A stretch of DNA of 64,000 nucleotides from Lewinellaceae bacterium (GCA_020636195.1 JACJYH010000002.1:657596-721595), one strand, 5' to 3'. Counted from the first letter of the stretch, positions 9,766 through 19,208 are shown. Numbers and translations are program-made. The notes: generated from the sequence alone by a model not told the origin.

Positions 9766-10305
9766 TCAGTCTCTGAAAAAACTAAAAATGGTGGTGCCGT
9801 AGTTTCTGGATTGCCAAAACTGTGGATGCTCTTCAAAATTATGTTTTGGATTGTGTTCTAAAATGAAAATACCTGAATTTTCTAATACATCGGACGAAAA
9901 AATGATATCAGGAATTTCGTTTAAATTTTTTAAAGGGTAGGGCGGGCCGGCAAATATATAATCAAACTTTTGATCATTGTTTTTTAAAAACTTGAAGACA
10001 TCATTTTTTATGACGGTCAATTTTTCTTCAATTCCAAGTGTTTGTGCCGTTTTCTTAACAAAAATTACTGCAGCAGGAAACGCATCTACATAAGTGGCAT
10101 GAGGACATCCACGGGAAATGAATTCAAAACAATGGTTGCCTGTACCGCCAAATAAATCTAACATTCGAGTCTCTTCAAAATCAATGAGATTGGTCAGGAT
10201 ATTAAACAAGCCTTCCTTCGCGAAATCAGTTGTAGGCCTTGTTGGCCAATTATCAGCTGGTGGGTAGAATCTTCTTCCTTTGAATTCTCCGGAAATTATC
10301 CGCAT
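9766..10305 (-). CDS. rsmD: RsmD family 16S rRNA (guanine-N2)-methyltransferase
   Basis: RsmD methylates N2 of G966 (E. coli numbering) in 16S rRNA using S-adenosylmethionine. The protein starts with the family signature MRIISGEFKGRRFYPP, has the TRPTTDFAKEGLFN block and the SAM-binding motif DLFGGTG. The usual catalytic tetrapeptide DPPY/NPPY reads GPPY here (IFAGPPYPL near residue 120), a change at a key position, and the residues after the SAM loop (TGNHC) also differ from the common TGSIS-like pattern. Length 179 is normal. Its start overlaps the end of the DUF3822-type gene by 10 bases. Family identity is secure; full activity is less so. Confidence 0.9.
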   Translation of the reverse strand: MRIISGEFKGRRFYPPADNWPTRPTTDFAKEGLFNILTNLIDFEETRMLDLFGGTGNHCFEFISRGCPHATYVDAFPAAVIFVKKTAQTLGIEEKLTVIKNDVFKFLKNNDQKFDYIFAGPPYPLKNLNEIPDIIFSSDVLENSGIFILEHNPKHNFEEHPQFWQSRNYGTTIFSFFRD

Positions 10306-11090
10306 AAAACATTCAAATAATGGTCAAAGAAATGATGGGTTGGTAACTTATTTTCACCGAACATAGTTAACGTAATTGGGTTACAAACTTGGATGTCAAT
10401 GAGGTACCCATTGAGCATTTTCCACAATGCAGAATCTTGGTCTATCCAACCTGAAATATTCAAACCAAGTTTTTTGGGATTGAGTTTAGTTGCATCGTAA
10501 GCTGCATTGATAAAATACAATACATCTTCATTGGAATGATAATCAAAACTGTTATATAATATTGAATTGGAATGTTTAATATATAAATGTACTTTTTTAC
10601 CATCTAAATGGCAGTGTGCGATGTCTTCTTTCTTGTCATAATAATGTGTATCTAGACTAAACATGAAGTGTTTGATACGATATTCGAATGCACCAAAATG
10701 GTTGTTTAGAAAGTTGTTTTGATGTCTAGAAAGGACAAAAAAACACTGGTTTTCTTGGCTTAAGAGATTCTGAGAATAGTGAATTTTATGGGCTAAACTT
10801 GGAAACTGTTTCTTGAACGCTTCAGCATCCTTGTGCATTGATGCTGCAGGAGACATCACTTGTATGTTTATTCTACTATATCCATCAGATTCCAATGTTT
10901 GTTCAATATCTTGCGGCAAGTAAATCAGTTGTTCGAAATCCACATTCTCAGAGGAGTGATGAGATAAGATTTGCCAATGTGAGCTGTCCATTAGTATCTC
11001 ACAATAAAAAATGCTGTCAGGAAAGAGATTCACTGACAGCATTTTTTTTGTTGAAATATCTAACCCGTGGTTAAAATCTCTTAATATCAT
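10296..11090 (-). CDS. DUF3822 family protein
   Basis: A 264-residue protein that resembles the DUF3822 family, typical of Bacteroidota and usually encoded next to rsmD, as here (10-base overlap). These proteins look like a degenerate actin/HSP70-type ATPase fold related to pilus-assembly PilM-like proteins; that is my inference, and no function is established. It starts 3 bases after the end of the upstream 195-residue membrane-protein gene, so 11681-9766 is probably one operon. An unusually strong terminator-like palindrome lies inside its first 30 codons. A later start at the Met codon within that hairpin would lose the first strand of the fold. Confidence 0.65.
   Translation of the reverse strand: MILRDFNHGLDISTKKMLSVNLFPDSIFYCEILMDSSHWQILSHHSSENVDFEQLIYLPQDIEQTLESDGYSRINIQVMSPAASMHKDAEAFKKQFPSLAHKIHYSQNLLSQENQCFFVLSRHQNNFLNNHFGAFEYRIKHFMFSLDTHYYDKKEDIAHCHLDGKKVHLYIKHSNSILYNSFDYHSNEDVLYFINAAYDATKLNPKKLGLNISGWIDQDSALWKMLNGYLIDIQVCNPITLTMFGENKLPTHHFFDHYLNVLCG
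11006..11047 (-). terminator. terminator-like perfect hairpin inside the 5' coding region
   Basis: A 15-bp perfect inverted repeat (arms 11006-11020 and 11033-11047; core ATGCTGTCAG/CTGACAGCAT) with a 12-base loop and runs of A and T at the outer ends, so either strand would give a GC-containing stem followed by U residues. It lies about 15-28 codons into the DUF3822-type gene and about 50-90 bases after the stop of the gene before it. It could act as an attenuator between the two genes. Confidence 0.6.
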
Positions 11091-11093
11091 GAA

Positions 11094-11681
11094 TTACCAG
11101 TTGCCATTTGTATTAGGAGAATTCATATCTCCAAATTTAAGGGCTTTTTCAGGATCATAGAAATTATCGTATTTTTTGAATTTTGGATCTGCGTATTCTC
11201 CCATGAAGTCCTTCCATTTAGTACCAACTTGAACCACTTGTACCAATGTATTTTGGTAAGTCAATGTATCCGCAGCGATGTCAAAGGTTTTGCCGTCAGA
11301 ATATGGTATGTATTTCAATGAATCTAAGTTCACATCATGCATAAGAATGGCTCTAAGGCTATCTTTTGCTGACTTGTAAGTAACTGATTTTACAAATTTA
11401 TCTTGATTTGTTGGATCGTTTGGATCCGCAGTCAATTTTATTAAAGCAATATTACCGTTATTTATTGTATCTCTTAATTGGTCAAAATTTCCGGCAAATT
11501 TACCGGTGACCATACGGTACACATCTTCTGCGGATTGAATATCCTTAAGTTTTGAAATGACAGCATCTCCTCTTTTGCTCTTTTCAGCAGCAAAGCGAAT
11601 TGGTTCTCTAATAGTATTGTAGAGCCAATATGCAAAAAAGACAGTCAATAAAGCCAAAACCACATTTATGATGTTTCTCAT
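11094..11681 (-). CDS. conserved membrane-anchored protein of unknown function
   Basis: A 195-residue protein with one N-terminal membrane helix (about residues 4-20) and a soluble, presumably periplasmic, domain. The block KRGDAVISKLKDIQSAEDVYR followed by a region with a F-A-G-N-F-D-Q-L segment resembles proteins seen in many Bacteroidota; the layout of a pilin-like helix plus globular head is possible but I cannot confirm a family. It appears to lead the operon with the DUF3822-type gene and rsmD. Function unknown. Confidence 0.65.
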   Translation of the reverse strand: MRNIINVVLALLTVFFAYWLYNTIREPIRFAAEKSKRGDAVISKLKDIQSAEDVYRMVTGKFAGNFDQLRDTINNGNIALIKLTADPNDPTNQDKFVKSVTYKSAKDSLRAILMHDVNLDSLKYIPYSDGKTFDIAADTLTYQNTLVQVVQVGTKWKDFMGEYADPKFKKYDNFYDPEKALKFGDMNSPNTNGNW

Positions 11682-11902
11682 GATATAAAATGATGTTGTT
11701 TTAAAATGAAATTAATAAGATTCCCAATTCAAATGATGCACAAAGTAATAGTTTTGGTGCTTTATTTGCAAATATTATTGAAAATTTATTTTAATATCCG
11801 GTTATTCTTACTTGGTAAAAAACTAAAAGTATTCACAACATTGTTTTCTATGAACTGTTTATCGTGTCTCACATCAATATAAAATAGCTATTTACCCATC
11901 AA

Positions 11903-12931
11903 ATGATCATGCCTGAAGCACATAAAGCATTAAGTTTATATATTCTTGCCATTGAATCATCATGTGATGACACAGGAGTAGCTGTTATCCATCAAGGAAG
12001 AGTTATATCTAATTGTACACACACGCAAACAGTACATTCTGACTATGGAGGTGTGGTTCCTGAGCTGGCAAGTAGAAATCATACCGTCAATATCGTCCCA
12101 ATTGTACAGCGAGCATTGAGCGAAGCTAATATCTCCATTTCGGATATAAGCGGAATTGCATTTACTGCAGGGCCAGGCTTGTTAGGAAGTTTATTGGTTG
12201 GAGTTTCATTTGCTAAGGGCTTGGCGTTGGCATTAGATGTGCCTTTGGTGGAAGTCCATCATATGCATGCACATATCATGGCTCATTTTGCCACAGAAAA
12301 TCCTCCAACTTTTCCATTTCTTTGTCTGACGGTATCAGGAGGGCATACCCAAATAGTGCTCATGACGGACTATGATAAAATGGAAGTCTTAGGTTCTACA
12401 ATTGATGATGCAGCAGGTGAGGCATTGGATAAAGCAGGTAAAATGTTGGGCTTAGCCTATCCTGCCGGGCCGATTATTGATCAATTGGCGCGCAATGGAA
12501 AAGCCAAATTTACTTTTCCAATGCCAAAAGTGGGGGATTTAGATTTTAGTTTTAGTGGATTGAAGACGTCATTTTTATATTTTTTAAGAGATTCCATAGA
12601 GCAAAATCCATCGTTTATTGAAGAAAATTTAAATGATCTTTGTGCAAGTATCCAACAAGCAGTGATCAATATATTAATGGCTAAATTAGAGTCTGCAGTG
12701 CAAAAAACAGGAATTACTACCGTTGCAATCGCAGGTGGTGTGTCTGCCAATAGTTTACTGCGACAGTCTCTAGCATTAAAACATGATTCTGCCGGTTGGG
12801 ATGTATTTATTCCGCCGATGTCATTATGTACAGATAATGCTGCCATGGTGGGGATATCCGGGTACTACAAGTTTATAAAAGGTCTGTTTTGTGGGTTGGA
12901 AGTGACTCCACAACCGAGAATGGCTTTTTAA
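11903..12931 (+). CDS. tsaD: tRNA N6-adenosine threonylcarbamoyltransferase
   Basis: TsaD transfers the threonylcarbamoyl group to A37 of tRNAs that read ANN codons (t6A), working with TsaB and TsaE. Family marks are ILAIESSCDDTGVAV at the N-terminus, the metal-binding HMHAH motif (HHMHAHIMAHF near residue 115), FLCLTVSGGHTQIV, the FSFSGLKT block and AGGVSANSLLR. Length 342 is normal. The ATG at 11903 is used; ATG at 11909 is equally possible. It stands alone between a divergent operon and gyrA. Confidence 0.97.
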   Translation: MIMPEAHKALSLYILAIESSCDDTGVAVIHQGRVISNCTHTQTVHSDYGGVVPELASRNHTVNIVPIVQRALSEANISISDISGIAFTAGPGLLGSLLVGVSFAKGLALALDVPLVEVHHMHAHIMAHFATENPPTFPFLCLTVSGGHTQIVLMTDYDKMEVLGSTIDDAAGEALDKAGKMLGLAYPAGPIIDQLARNGKAKFTFPMPKVGDLDFSFSGLKTSFLYFLRDSIEQNPSFIEENLNDLCASIQQAVINILMAKLESAVQKTGITTVAIAGGVSANSLLRQSLALKHDSAGWDVFIPPMSLCTDNAAMVGISGYYKFIKGLFCGLEVTPQPRMAF

Positions 12932-13021
12932 CTCAAAATTATTGTCAAAACATTAACTATTTTTTGAATATTTTAATCCCATTTTGCTTCCATTAAATTT
13001 TACTTTTTTAAGTATTTTCAC

Positions 13022-13029
13022 TATTTTTG
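13022..13029 (+). promoter_or_regulatory. candidate -7 promoter box for gyrA
   Basis: TATTTTTG matches TAnnTTTG and lies 35 bases before the gyrA ATG. No convincing TTG box is found at normal -33 spacing. It supports gyrA being expressed from its own promoter rather than from tsaD. Confidence 0.4.
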
Positions 13030-13064
13030 CATATTATTCTTAAAAATCAAAATTAAATATATAA

Positions 13065-15536
13065 ATGTCTAATGATCAACGTATTGTCCCTATAAATATC
13101 GAAGATGAGATGAAATCATCGTACATCGATTATTCGATGTCGGTGATCGTGTCAAGAGCACTTCCTGATGTAAGAGATGGATTAAAACCTGTACATCGAA
13201 GAGTGCTTTATGGCATGTCAGAACTTGGTCTTCCCTATGGTAGGGCGCATAAAAAATCTGCGAGAATAGTTGGAGAAGTTTTAGGTAAATACCATCCCCA
13301 CGGAGATGGTTCAGTATATGATGCCATGGTGAGGATGGCCCAAGATTGGTCGCTTCGGTATCCATTGGTAGATGGACAAGGTAATTTTGGCTCTATGGAT
13401 GGAGATAGCCCGGCAGCCATGAGATATACTGAAGCAAGGCTGGCCAGAATCTCTGATGAAATGTTGGATGATATCGAAAAAGAGACTGTTGACTTTAAAT
13501 TGAATTTTGATGATTCATTGGAGGAACCTACGGTATTACCTGCGAAGATTCCTAATTTGTTGATCAATGGTGCAAGTGGTATTGCAGTCGGGATGGCAAC
13601 AAATATGCTTCCTCATAATTTAAGTGAAGTACTACAGGGTACAAAGGCCATGGTGGACAACCAAGATATAACCATCGAAGAGTTGATGACGTACATCAAG
13701 GCACCGGATTTTCCGACAGGAGGTACTATTTATGGATATCAAGGTGTTCGCGAAAGTTATGAAACAGGAAGAGGAAGAGTTGTAGTCAGGGGGAAGGCAG
13801 AAATAGAAAATGGTTCCGGAGGTAGAGAGACCATCATCATCACGGAGATACCTTACCAAGTCAATAAAGCCAATTTAGTATTGAAAATTGCTGAGTTGGT
13901 CAATGAGGGAAGAATCGAAGGAATTTCTGACATTAGAGATGAATCGGATAGACGAGGACTGAGGATTGTAGTTGATGTGAAGCGTGAAGCAATGGCCTCT
14001 GTCATCTTAAGCAAACTGTACAAATATACACCTTTACAGTCGTCTTATGGTGTCAATAATATTGCGCTCGTCAATGGTAGACCACGATTGTTGAATCTCA
14101 AAGATCTCATTGGAGAATTCATCAAATTCAGACTCGAGGTCATCGTTAGACGTACACAATACGATCTAAGAAAAGCAGAAGAACGCGCCCATATCCTTGA
14201 AGGATTGTTGATTGCTTTGGACAATATAGATGAAGTCATTAGAATAATTCGCTCATCAAAAACCGTAGAAGTAGCCAAGGACGGATTGATGTCCACTTTC
14301 TCTCTGAGTGAAATTCAGGCTAAGGCAATTTTAGACATGAGACTTCAGCGTCTTGTTAGCCTTGAAATCGACAAAGTAAGGGAAGAATATCATGAAATTT
14401 TGGCTAAAATAGAATACTACAAGAGCGTATTGGCAGATGAAGGTATTCGTAGGCAAATTATTAAGGATGAATTGGACGAAATTGATGCAAAATATGGAGA
14501 TGCCCGTAAGACAGATATCTCTCATTCTGACGACGAAATCAGTGTAGAAGACCTCATTCCAAATGAAGAAGTGGTAATTACAATCTCCCACTTAGGATAT
14601 ATCAAGCGCACAAAAACTGATGAATTCAAACAACAAAGTAGAGGAGGAAGGGGATCTCGAGGAGCGAAGACAAGGGATACTGATTTTGTAGAACAAATGT
14701 TTATTGCCCACAATCACAATTACCTGTTATTGTTTACAGAGCAAGGAAGATGTTTTTGGCTGAGAGCATTTGAAATTCCTGAAGCAAGTAAAACTTCACA
14801 AGGACGTGTTATACAAAATATACTTGCGATGCCTTCAGATGATAAAGTGAGAGCCTATATAAAAATAGAAAATCTCAATGATGAAGAATTTATCAACAAC
14901 AATTATATCATCTTCTGTACCAAAAAAGGAATGGTGAAGAAGACCATCGTTGAAGCCTTTTCACGACCTAGAGTGAATGGAATCAATGCCATTACCATCA
15001 ATGAAGGTGACCAATTGTTAGAAGCAAAATTATCAAATGGACATAGTGAGATTGTCATTGCCAATAAAGAAGGTCGCGCCATTCGTTTCAATGAACAGAA
15101 AGCCAGACCTATGGGACGCTCTGCTGCGGGAGTTAAAGCCATTACTTTAGGAAAAGATGGAGACGAAGTTGTTGGTATGATCACAGCAAATCCTGAGAGC
15201 ACTGATAAATCTGTATTTGTTGTATCATCTAAAGGTAATGGTAAACGTTCATTATTAGACGATTATAGAATTACAAATAGAGGTGGTAAGGGTGTCAAAA
15301 CCATGAATATTACAGAAAAAACAGGTTCACTATTGGCCATCAAATATGTATCAGAATTTGATGATCTTATGATCACCACAGATGATGGTATCATCATAAG
15401 AATGCCTGTGTCAGAAGTGCGAATCATGGGTAGAGCAACACAGGGTGTCAAGGTGATCAGAATTCAAGAAAACCAATCCATTGCAGATGTGACCGTGATT
15501 CGAAGAGAAGAGACATCAAATGAGGAGGAGGAATGA
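13065..15536 (+). CDS. gyrA: DNA gyrase subunit A
   Basis: Catalytic breakage-reunion subunit of DNA gyrase. The active-site tyrosine is Tyr121 in AMRYTEARL; the winged-helix and tower domain are complete, and the C-terminal beta-pinwheel contains a GyrA box of the form QSRGGRG, which separates it from ParC. Length 823 is normal. In the quinolone-determining region the text is HPHGDGSVYDAM: the residue matching E. coli Ser83 is Gly82, while the match to Asp87 (Asp86) is kept. It begins with the classical EDEMKSSYIDYSMSVI segment. The next gene starts 17 bases after the stop. Confidence 0.97.
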   Translation: MSNDQRIVPINIEDEMKSSYIDYSMSVIVSRALPDVRDGLKPVHRRVLYGMSELGLPYGRAHKKSARIVGEVLGKYHPHGDGSVYDAMVRMAQDWSLRYPLVDGQGNFGSMDGDSPAAMRYTEARLARISDEMLDDIEKETVDFKLNFDDSLEEPTVLPAKIPNLLINGASGIAVGMATNMLPHNLSEVLQGTKAMVDNQDITIEELMTYIKAPDFPTGGTIYGYQGVRESYETGRGRVVVRGKAEIENGSGGRETIIITEIPYQVNKANLVLKIAELVNEGRIEGISDIRDESDRRGLRIVVDVKREAMASVILSKLYKYTPLQSSYGVNNIALVNGRPRLLNLKDLIGEFIKFRLEVIVRRTQYDLRKAEERAHILEGLLIALDNIDEVIRIIRSSKTVEVAKDGLMSTFSLSEIQAKAILDMRLQRLVSLEIDKVREEYHEILAKIEYYKSVLADEGIRRQIIKDELDEIDAKYGDARKTDISHSDDEISVEDLIPNEEVVITISHLGYIKRTKTDEFKQQSRGGRGSRGAKTRDTDFVEQMFIAHNHNYLLLFTEQGRCFWLRAFEIPEASKTSQGRVIQNILAMPSDDKVRAYIKIENLNDEEFINNNYIIFCTKKGMVKKTIVEAFSRPRVNGINAITINEGDQLLEAKLSNGHSEIVIANKEGRAIRFNEQKARPMGRSAAGVKAITLGKDGDEVVGMITANPESTDKSVFVVSSKGNGKRSLLDDYRITNRGGKGVKTMNITEKTGSLLAIKYVSEFDDLMITTDDGIIIRMPVSEVRIMGRATQGVKVIRIQENQSIADVTVIRREETSNEEEE

Positions 15537-15553
15537 TTTTTTGATATTTCAAG

Positions 15554-16591
15554 ATGAGCATTAATGGTATGATGATGAAGTTTTTGAATATTTTGTTTTT
15601 AGGAGCAATTCTATTGGTTTCATGTAAACCGCAAGATGCTTCTGTCACAAAAATTCAAAAACCCATCGTAATATCCACTTGGGACAGCGGAGTGGAAGTC
15701 AATGATGCTGCTTGGAAAGTTCTTGCACAAAACGGTAGAGCCATCGATGCAGTAGAAGCTGGTGCACGATACATCGAAAATACACGCAATTGCTGTGTCG
15801 GTACTCAGGGCAATCCTGATCGTGACGGTCATGTTACTTTGGACGCTTGTATCATGGATGATCGATATAATTGTGGATCGGTAGCGTTTGTAGAAAGTGT
15901 TAAATATCCAAGCTCCTTGGCAAGATTGGTGATGGATTCTACTCCTCATGTTTTTTTAGTTGGAGAAGGTGCGAAGTTATTTGCTAGACAAATGCACCAA
16001 GAAATGACGAACACAGAATTATCTCCGGAAGCTCAAAAGGAATATAATAAGTGGCTGGAAAAATCTACGTATAAGCCTGTTCCAAACATCGAAAATTCCG
16101 AATCAAAATCAAGTATGGAATCTGTGCCCGGTAAGCTTCAAAATGGTGAGTTCAACCATGACACGATGGGCGTTTTAGCACTGGACGATGAAGGTAATTT
16201 GTCAGGAGTTTGCACCACAAGTGGCATGGCATTTAAAATGCATGGTAGGGTGGGAGATTCACCGATTATCGGTGCTGGTTTGTATGTAGATAATGAAGTG
16301 GGAGCTGCTACTTCTTCCGGAGTTGGTGAAGAAGTGATCAGGATTTCCGGTTCACATACGGTTGTTGAGTATATGCGACATGGATTTACTCCAGAAGAAG
16401 CATGTAAGAAGACTGTTGAAAGAATTGTCAATATCAATCCTGAAAAGGCAAAGTCTCTTCAGGTAGGTTTTATTGCTATCAATAAAAAAGGAGAGATAGG
16501 AGGATTTTCCATCCTCCCAAAATTTACATATTCGGTATCCATTGATTCCACAAAAGCTCAAGTCTATACTGCTAAATCATGGTTTAATTAA
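15554..16591 (+). CDS. N(4)-(beta-N-acetylglucosaminyl)-L-asparaginase-like Ntn-hydrolase, lipoprotein
   Basis: Glycosylasparaginase-type enzyme that would cleave the GlcNAc-asparagine link or related aspartyl amides. It is made as a precursor that cleaves itself before the catalytic Thr; here that is Thr204 in NHDTMGVLALD, followed by the family motifs CTTSGMAFKMHGRVGDSPIIG and GAATSSGVGEE. The N-terminus is a lipoprotein signal (FLGAILLVSC, lipobox Cys), so the enzyme is anchored in the cell envelope. Several Met codons precede the hydrophobic core; ATG at 15575 (MKFLN) is a likely true start. It lies close behind gyrA (17 bases), but a functional link is unlikely. Confidence 0.88.
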   Translation: MSINGMMMKFLNILFLGAILLVSCKPQDASVTKIQKPIVISTWDSGVEVNDAAWKVLAQNGRAIDAVEAGARYIENTRNCCVGTQGNPDRDGHVTLDACIMDDRYNCGSVAFVESVKYPSSLARLVMDSTPHVFLVGEGAKLFARQMHQEMTNTELSPEAQKEYNKWLEKSTYKPVPNIENSESKSSMESVPGKLQNGEFNHDTMGVLALDDEGNLSGVCTTSGMAFKMHGRVGDSPIIGAGLYVDNEVGAATSSGVGEEVIRISGSHTVVEYMRHGFTPEEACKKTVERIVNINPEKAKSLQVGFIAINKKGEIGGFSILPKFTYSVSIDSTKAQVYTAKSWFN

Positions 16592-16609
16592 AATTATTAA
16601 TTTTTTAAA

Positions 16610-18535
16610 ATGAGACAATTTATTACTTTATTATTTGTTTTGTCAATTCCAATTTTCAGTTTTGCACAACTGGAAGAGATCAATGATATCTGTTCTAAAG
16701 GATTGAATGAAAGGATGGTGAAACCACAGGATGCCAATAGAAGTTTACTTTCCTCAGATAACTATGATTTGACGTATTATAAATGTGTATGGCAAATAGA
16801 TCCAAATCAGTACTATATTATCGGTGATGTGACACCACACTTTAAGGTTTTGGAAAATGGATTGTCTGAATTAAATTTTGATTTTTCCACTTTGCTTGCT
16901 GTAGATAGTATCATGTATCATGGTCAAAAAATAGATTATGAGCAGTTAGGAAATTATCAATTAACAGTGAAACTTCCAAGTCCGTTGAATCAGAATACAA
17001 TCGATAGTATCACCATTAGTTACCAAGGTGCGCCACCTTCAAGCGGCTTTGGATCGTTCTTTGCTGACACACATGAAGGTGAAGCTGCGTTATGGACATT
17101 ATCAGAACCTTTTGGGTCACAAGATTGGTGGCCATGCAAAAACGGACTAACCGATAAGTTAGACAGCATTGATATCACTGTCATCACACCTTCTAAATAT
17201 AGAGCTGCAAGTAATGGGCTTCTAGTTGAAGAAACCACCAATAATATAGGTTTTTCCACGTATCATTGGAAGCATCGATATCCGATAGCACCGTATTTAG
17301 TAGCGATATCTGTAACAAACTACCTTGTATATACAGATGATGTGGTTCTGAGAGACGGTCAACCTATGACGATGTTGAATTATGTATATCCTGAAACTGA
17401 AGCTTCTGCTAAAGCAGGTACAAAGGTGAACGCTCAAGTGCTTCAATATTTTGATAGCTTATTTGTGAAATATCCTTTTAGCAAAGAGAAATACGGACAT
17501 GCCCAGTTCAAATGGGGAGGCGGAATGGAACACCAAACTATGAGCTATGTTTCAGGGTTCAGTTTTGGACTTTTATCACATGAACTCGCCCATCAATGGT
17601 TTGGCGATTACGTGACGTGTGGATCATGGGAAGACATTTGGCTCAATGAAGGTTTTGCAACTTACTTGGAAGGATTAAGTCAAAGACGTTTTAATGGCCC
17701 TGCCGCATGGATTAGTTGGAAAACATCCAAGATCAATTCAGTCACATCAAATTTTTCGGGCTCTGTAAAGGTGGATAATGTATTGAGTGTCAATAGGATT
17801 TTTAGTGGACGACTATCCTACAACAAAGGTTCTTACCTTTTGCATATGCTGAATTTTATATTGGGTGAGGAGACATTTTTTGAAGGTCTTAGGGACTATT
17901 TGAATGCAAAACAATACAATTATGCTGTCACTCCGGATTTGCAATCGTACTTGGAAGCCAGATCAGGTGTTGATCTTGATGAATTTTTCAATGATTGGTT
18001 CGTCGGAGAAGGTTTTCCTCAATATGATATAGTTTGGCAACATAAACCTGACGGAAAGCTGTATATCCAAGCTTTTCAGACCACATCACATCCTTCAGTT
18101 GGATTTTATGAGATGCCGTTGCCTTTCAGAATCGAGACATCTGCGGGTGTAAAAAATGTTATTTTTAATCACGAATATAGCGGTCAGATATTTGAAATCG
18201 AATTGGCTGATGAAATTCAGTCAATAAAATTCAATGACGAACTACAGATAATGTGTACTTCACAAGTTTCTGAGGGTAATGTGACTTCTACAACAGATAA
18301 TAGTTTGGATAGTGAAAGTGTCGTTTACCCTAACCCTGCAACGGATCATATATTTTTGAAACATGCCGTTGAAGGTACTCCATGGGAGATTTATGATAAT
18401 TTAGGTAAAAAAGTCCTTTATGGAAAATGGGAAAAGGGTGCTATTGATTTGAGATCACTGAATTCAGGCATGTACAATCTAAAAATGACTGAACAAAACG
18501 GTAGGATACGTCAAACACAACTCATCAAGATTTGA
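16610..18535 (+). CDS. M1 family aminopeptidase-like protein with T9SS sorting domain
   Basis: Secreted zinc metallopeptidase. A signal peptide (about 1-20, ending in FSFAQ) precedes the N-terminal beta domain; the zinc site is His324-Glu-Leu-Ala-His328 with Glu347 as third ligand (HEXXH-18-E), and the substrate motif reads GGMEH in place of GAMEN, common in bacterial M1 relatives. The last 80 residues are a type A T9SS C-terminal sorting domain (VVYPNPATDHIFL … SGMYNLKMTE), so the enzyme is exported through T9SS and probably bound to the surface. Length 641. It is 18 bases downstream of the asparaginase gene, same strand. Confidence 0.92.
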   Translation: MRQFITLLFVLSIPIFSFAQLEEINDICSKGLNERMVKPQDANRSLLSSDNYDLTYYKCVWQIDPNQYYIIGDVTPHFKVLENGLSELNFDFSTLLAVDSIMYHGQKIDYEQLGNYQLTVKLPSPLNQNTIDSITISYQGAPPSSGFGSFFADTHEGEAALWTLSEPFGSQDWWPCKNGLTDKLDSIDITVITPSKYRAASNGLLVEETTNNIGFSTYHWKHRYPIAPYLVAISVTNYLVYTDDVVLRDGQPMTMLNYVYPETEASAKAGTKVNAQVLQYFDSLFVKYPFSKEKYGHAQFKWGGGMEHQTMSYVSGFSFGLLSHELAHQWFGDYVTCGSWEDIWLNEGFATYLEGLSQRRFNGPAAWISWKTSKINSVTSNFSGSVKVDNVLSVNRIFSGRLSYNKGSYLLHMLNFILGEETFFEGLRDYLNAKQYNYAVTPDLQSYLEARSGVDLDEFFNDWFVGEGFPQYDIVWQHKPDGKLYIQAFQTTSHPSVGFYEMPLPFRIETSAGVKNVIFNHEYSGQIFEIELADEIQSIKFNDELQIMCTSQVSEGNVTSTTDNSLDSESVVYPNPATDHIFLKHAVEGTPWEIYDNLGKKVLYGKWEKGAIDLRSLNSGMYNLKMTEQNGRIRQTQLIKI

Positions 18536-18611
18536 TATAAAATTATCACTGAACATTGCAATTAATTTAATAATAATGTTGTTGTAAGTTTTTTAAATTG
18601 ATATAGGAATC

Positions 18612-19010
18612 ATGGCATTAGAACAGGCAAAACAAAAGGCAAGATCTTTTATGAAAAAAGCGCTATGGGTGCTCTTTTTTCTATTAGTAGTAGGAAGTAC
18701 AGGTTACTATTTTTATAGAAATTTTACCATCAATGAGGGCAGTACAACAGGAGTTTTACTCAAAATATCAAAAAAAGGTGCTTTTTTCAAGACTTACGAA
18801 GGTGAGCTACAGCTGGCAGGTATGCAGATCATGAATACGGCGAGTAAATTTGAGTTTTCTATTCAAAACGAAGAGATTTATCGTCAAGCACAAGCTTTGG
18901 AAGGTAAAAGTGTACGTGTTTATTACAATCAAAAAGTGGATGCGTTTCCTTGGCAGGGTGATACAGATTACATTGTAACTAAAGTGGAATCAGCAGAGAA
19001 AGGGAATTGA
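18612..19010 (+). CDS. small membrane-anchored conserved protein
   Basis: A 132-residue protein with one N-terminal membrane segment (about residues 18-36) and a soluble domain that resembles proteins widespread in Bacteroidota, sometimes mislabelled as 6-phosphogluconate dehydrogenase; there is no dehydrogenase fold here. The soluble domain opens with GVLLKISKKGAFFKTYEGEL and ends near VRVYYNQK, which suggests a small beta-barrel. Function unknown. It is followed at once by a leftover of a TonB-receptor gene on the other strand. Confidence 0.7.
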   Translation: MALEQAKQKARSFMKKALWVLFFLLVVGSTGYYFYRNFTINEGSTTGVLLKISKKGAFFKTYEGELQLAGMQIMNTASKFEFSIQNEEIYRQAQALEGKSVRVYYNQKVDAFPWQGDTDYIVTKVESAEKGN

Positions 19011-19013
19011 TTT

Positions 19014-19100
19014 TTAGAAATCTATTCTCATCTTTAGATTTATATGTCTGCTGGTCAAAATGGTAGGAAGAGAGTACTTTCTATTTTTATTAGCGTTGAT
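19014..19100 (-). pseudogene. 3' remnant of a TonB-dependent receptor gene
   Basis: On the minus strand this piece reads as the last ~28 codons of a receptor: NLKMRIDF then stop, preceded by LTSRHI, nearly the same as the true receptor end LTSRRINLKMRIDF at 22173-22260. About 85 bases are clearly alike between the two places. No start or upstream reading frame remains. The two copies are direct repeats that flank the T9SS gene at 19245-22109. Confidence 0.75.
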
Positions 19101-19180
19101 CACCGTGCTTTAATGATGATATTTTATTAAGCAACTGGCTTGAATTTTGATGGAAACTTTAATATTGTAACAATAAGTCA

Positions 19181-19208
19181 TTGATTGATACAAATAATAT
19201 TATCTTTG
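19181..19208 (+). promoter_or_regulatory. promoter of the T9SS surface protein gene
   Basis: TTG at 19181 and TATCTTTG at 19201-19208 (matches TAnnTTTG) with a 17-base spacer. Transcription should begin near 19215. This makes the upstream in-frame TTG at 19185 too early and supports a start at ATG 19224 or, better, 19245. Confidence 0.55.
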
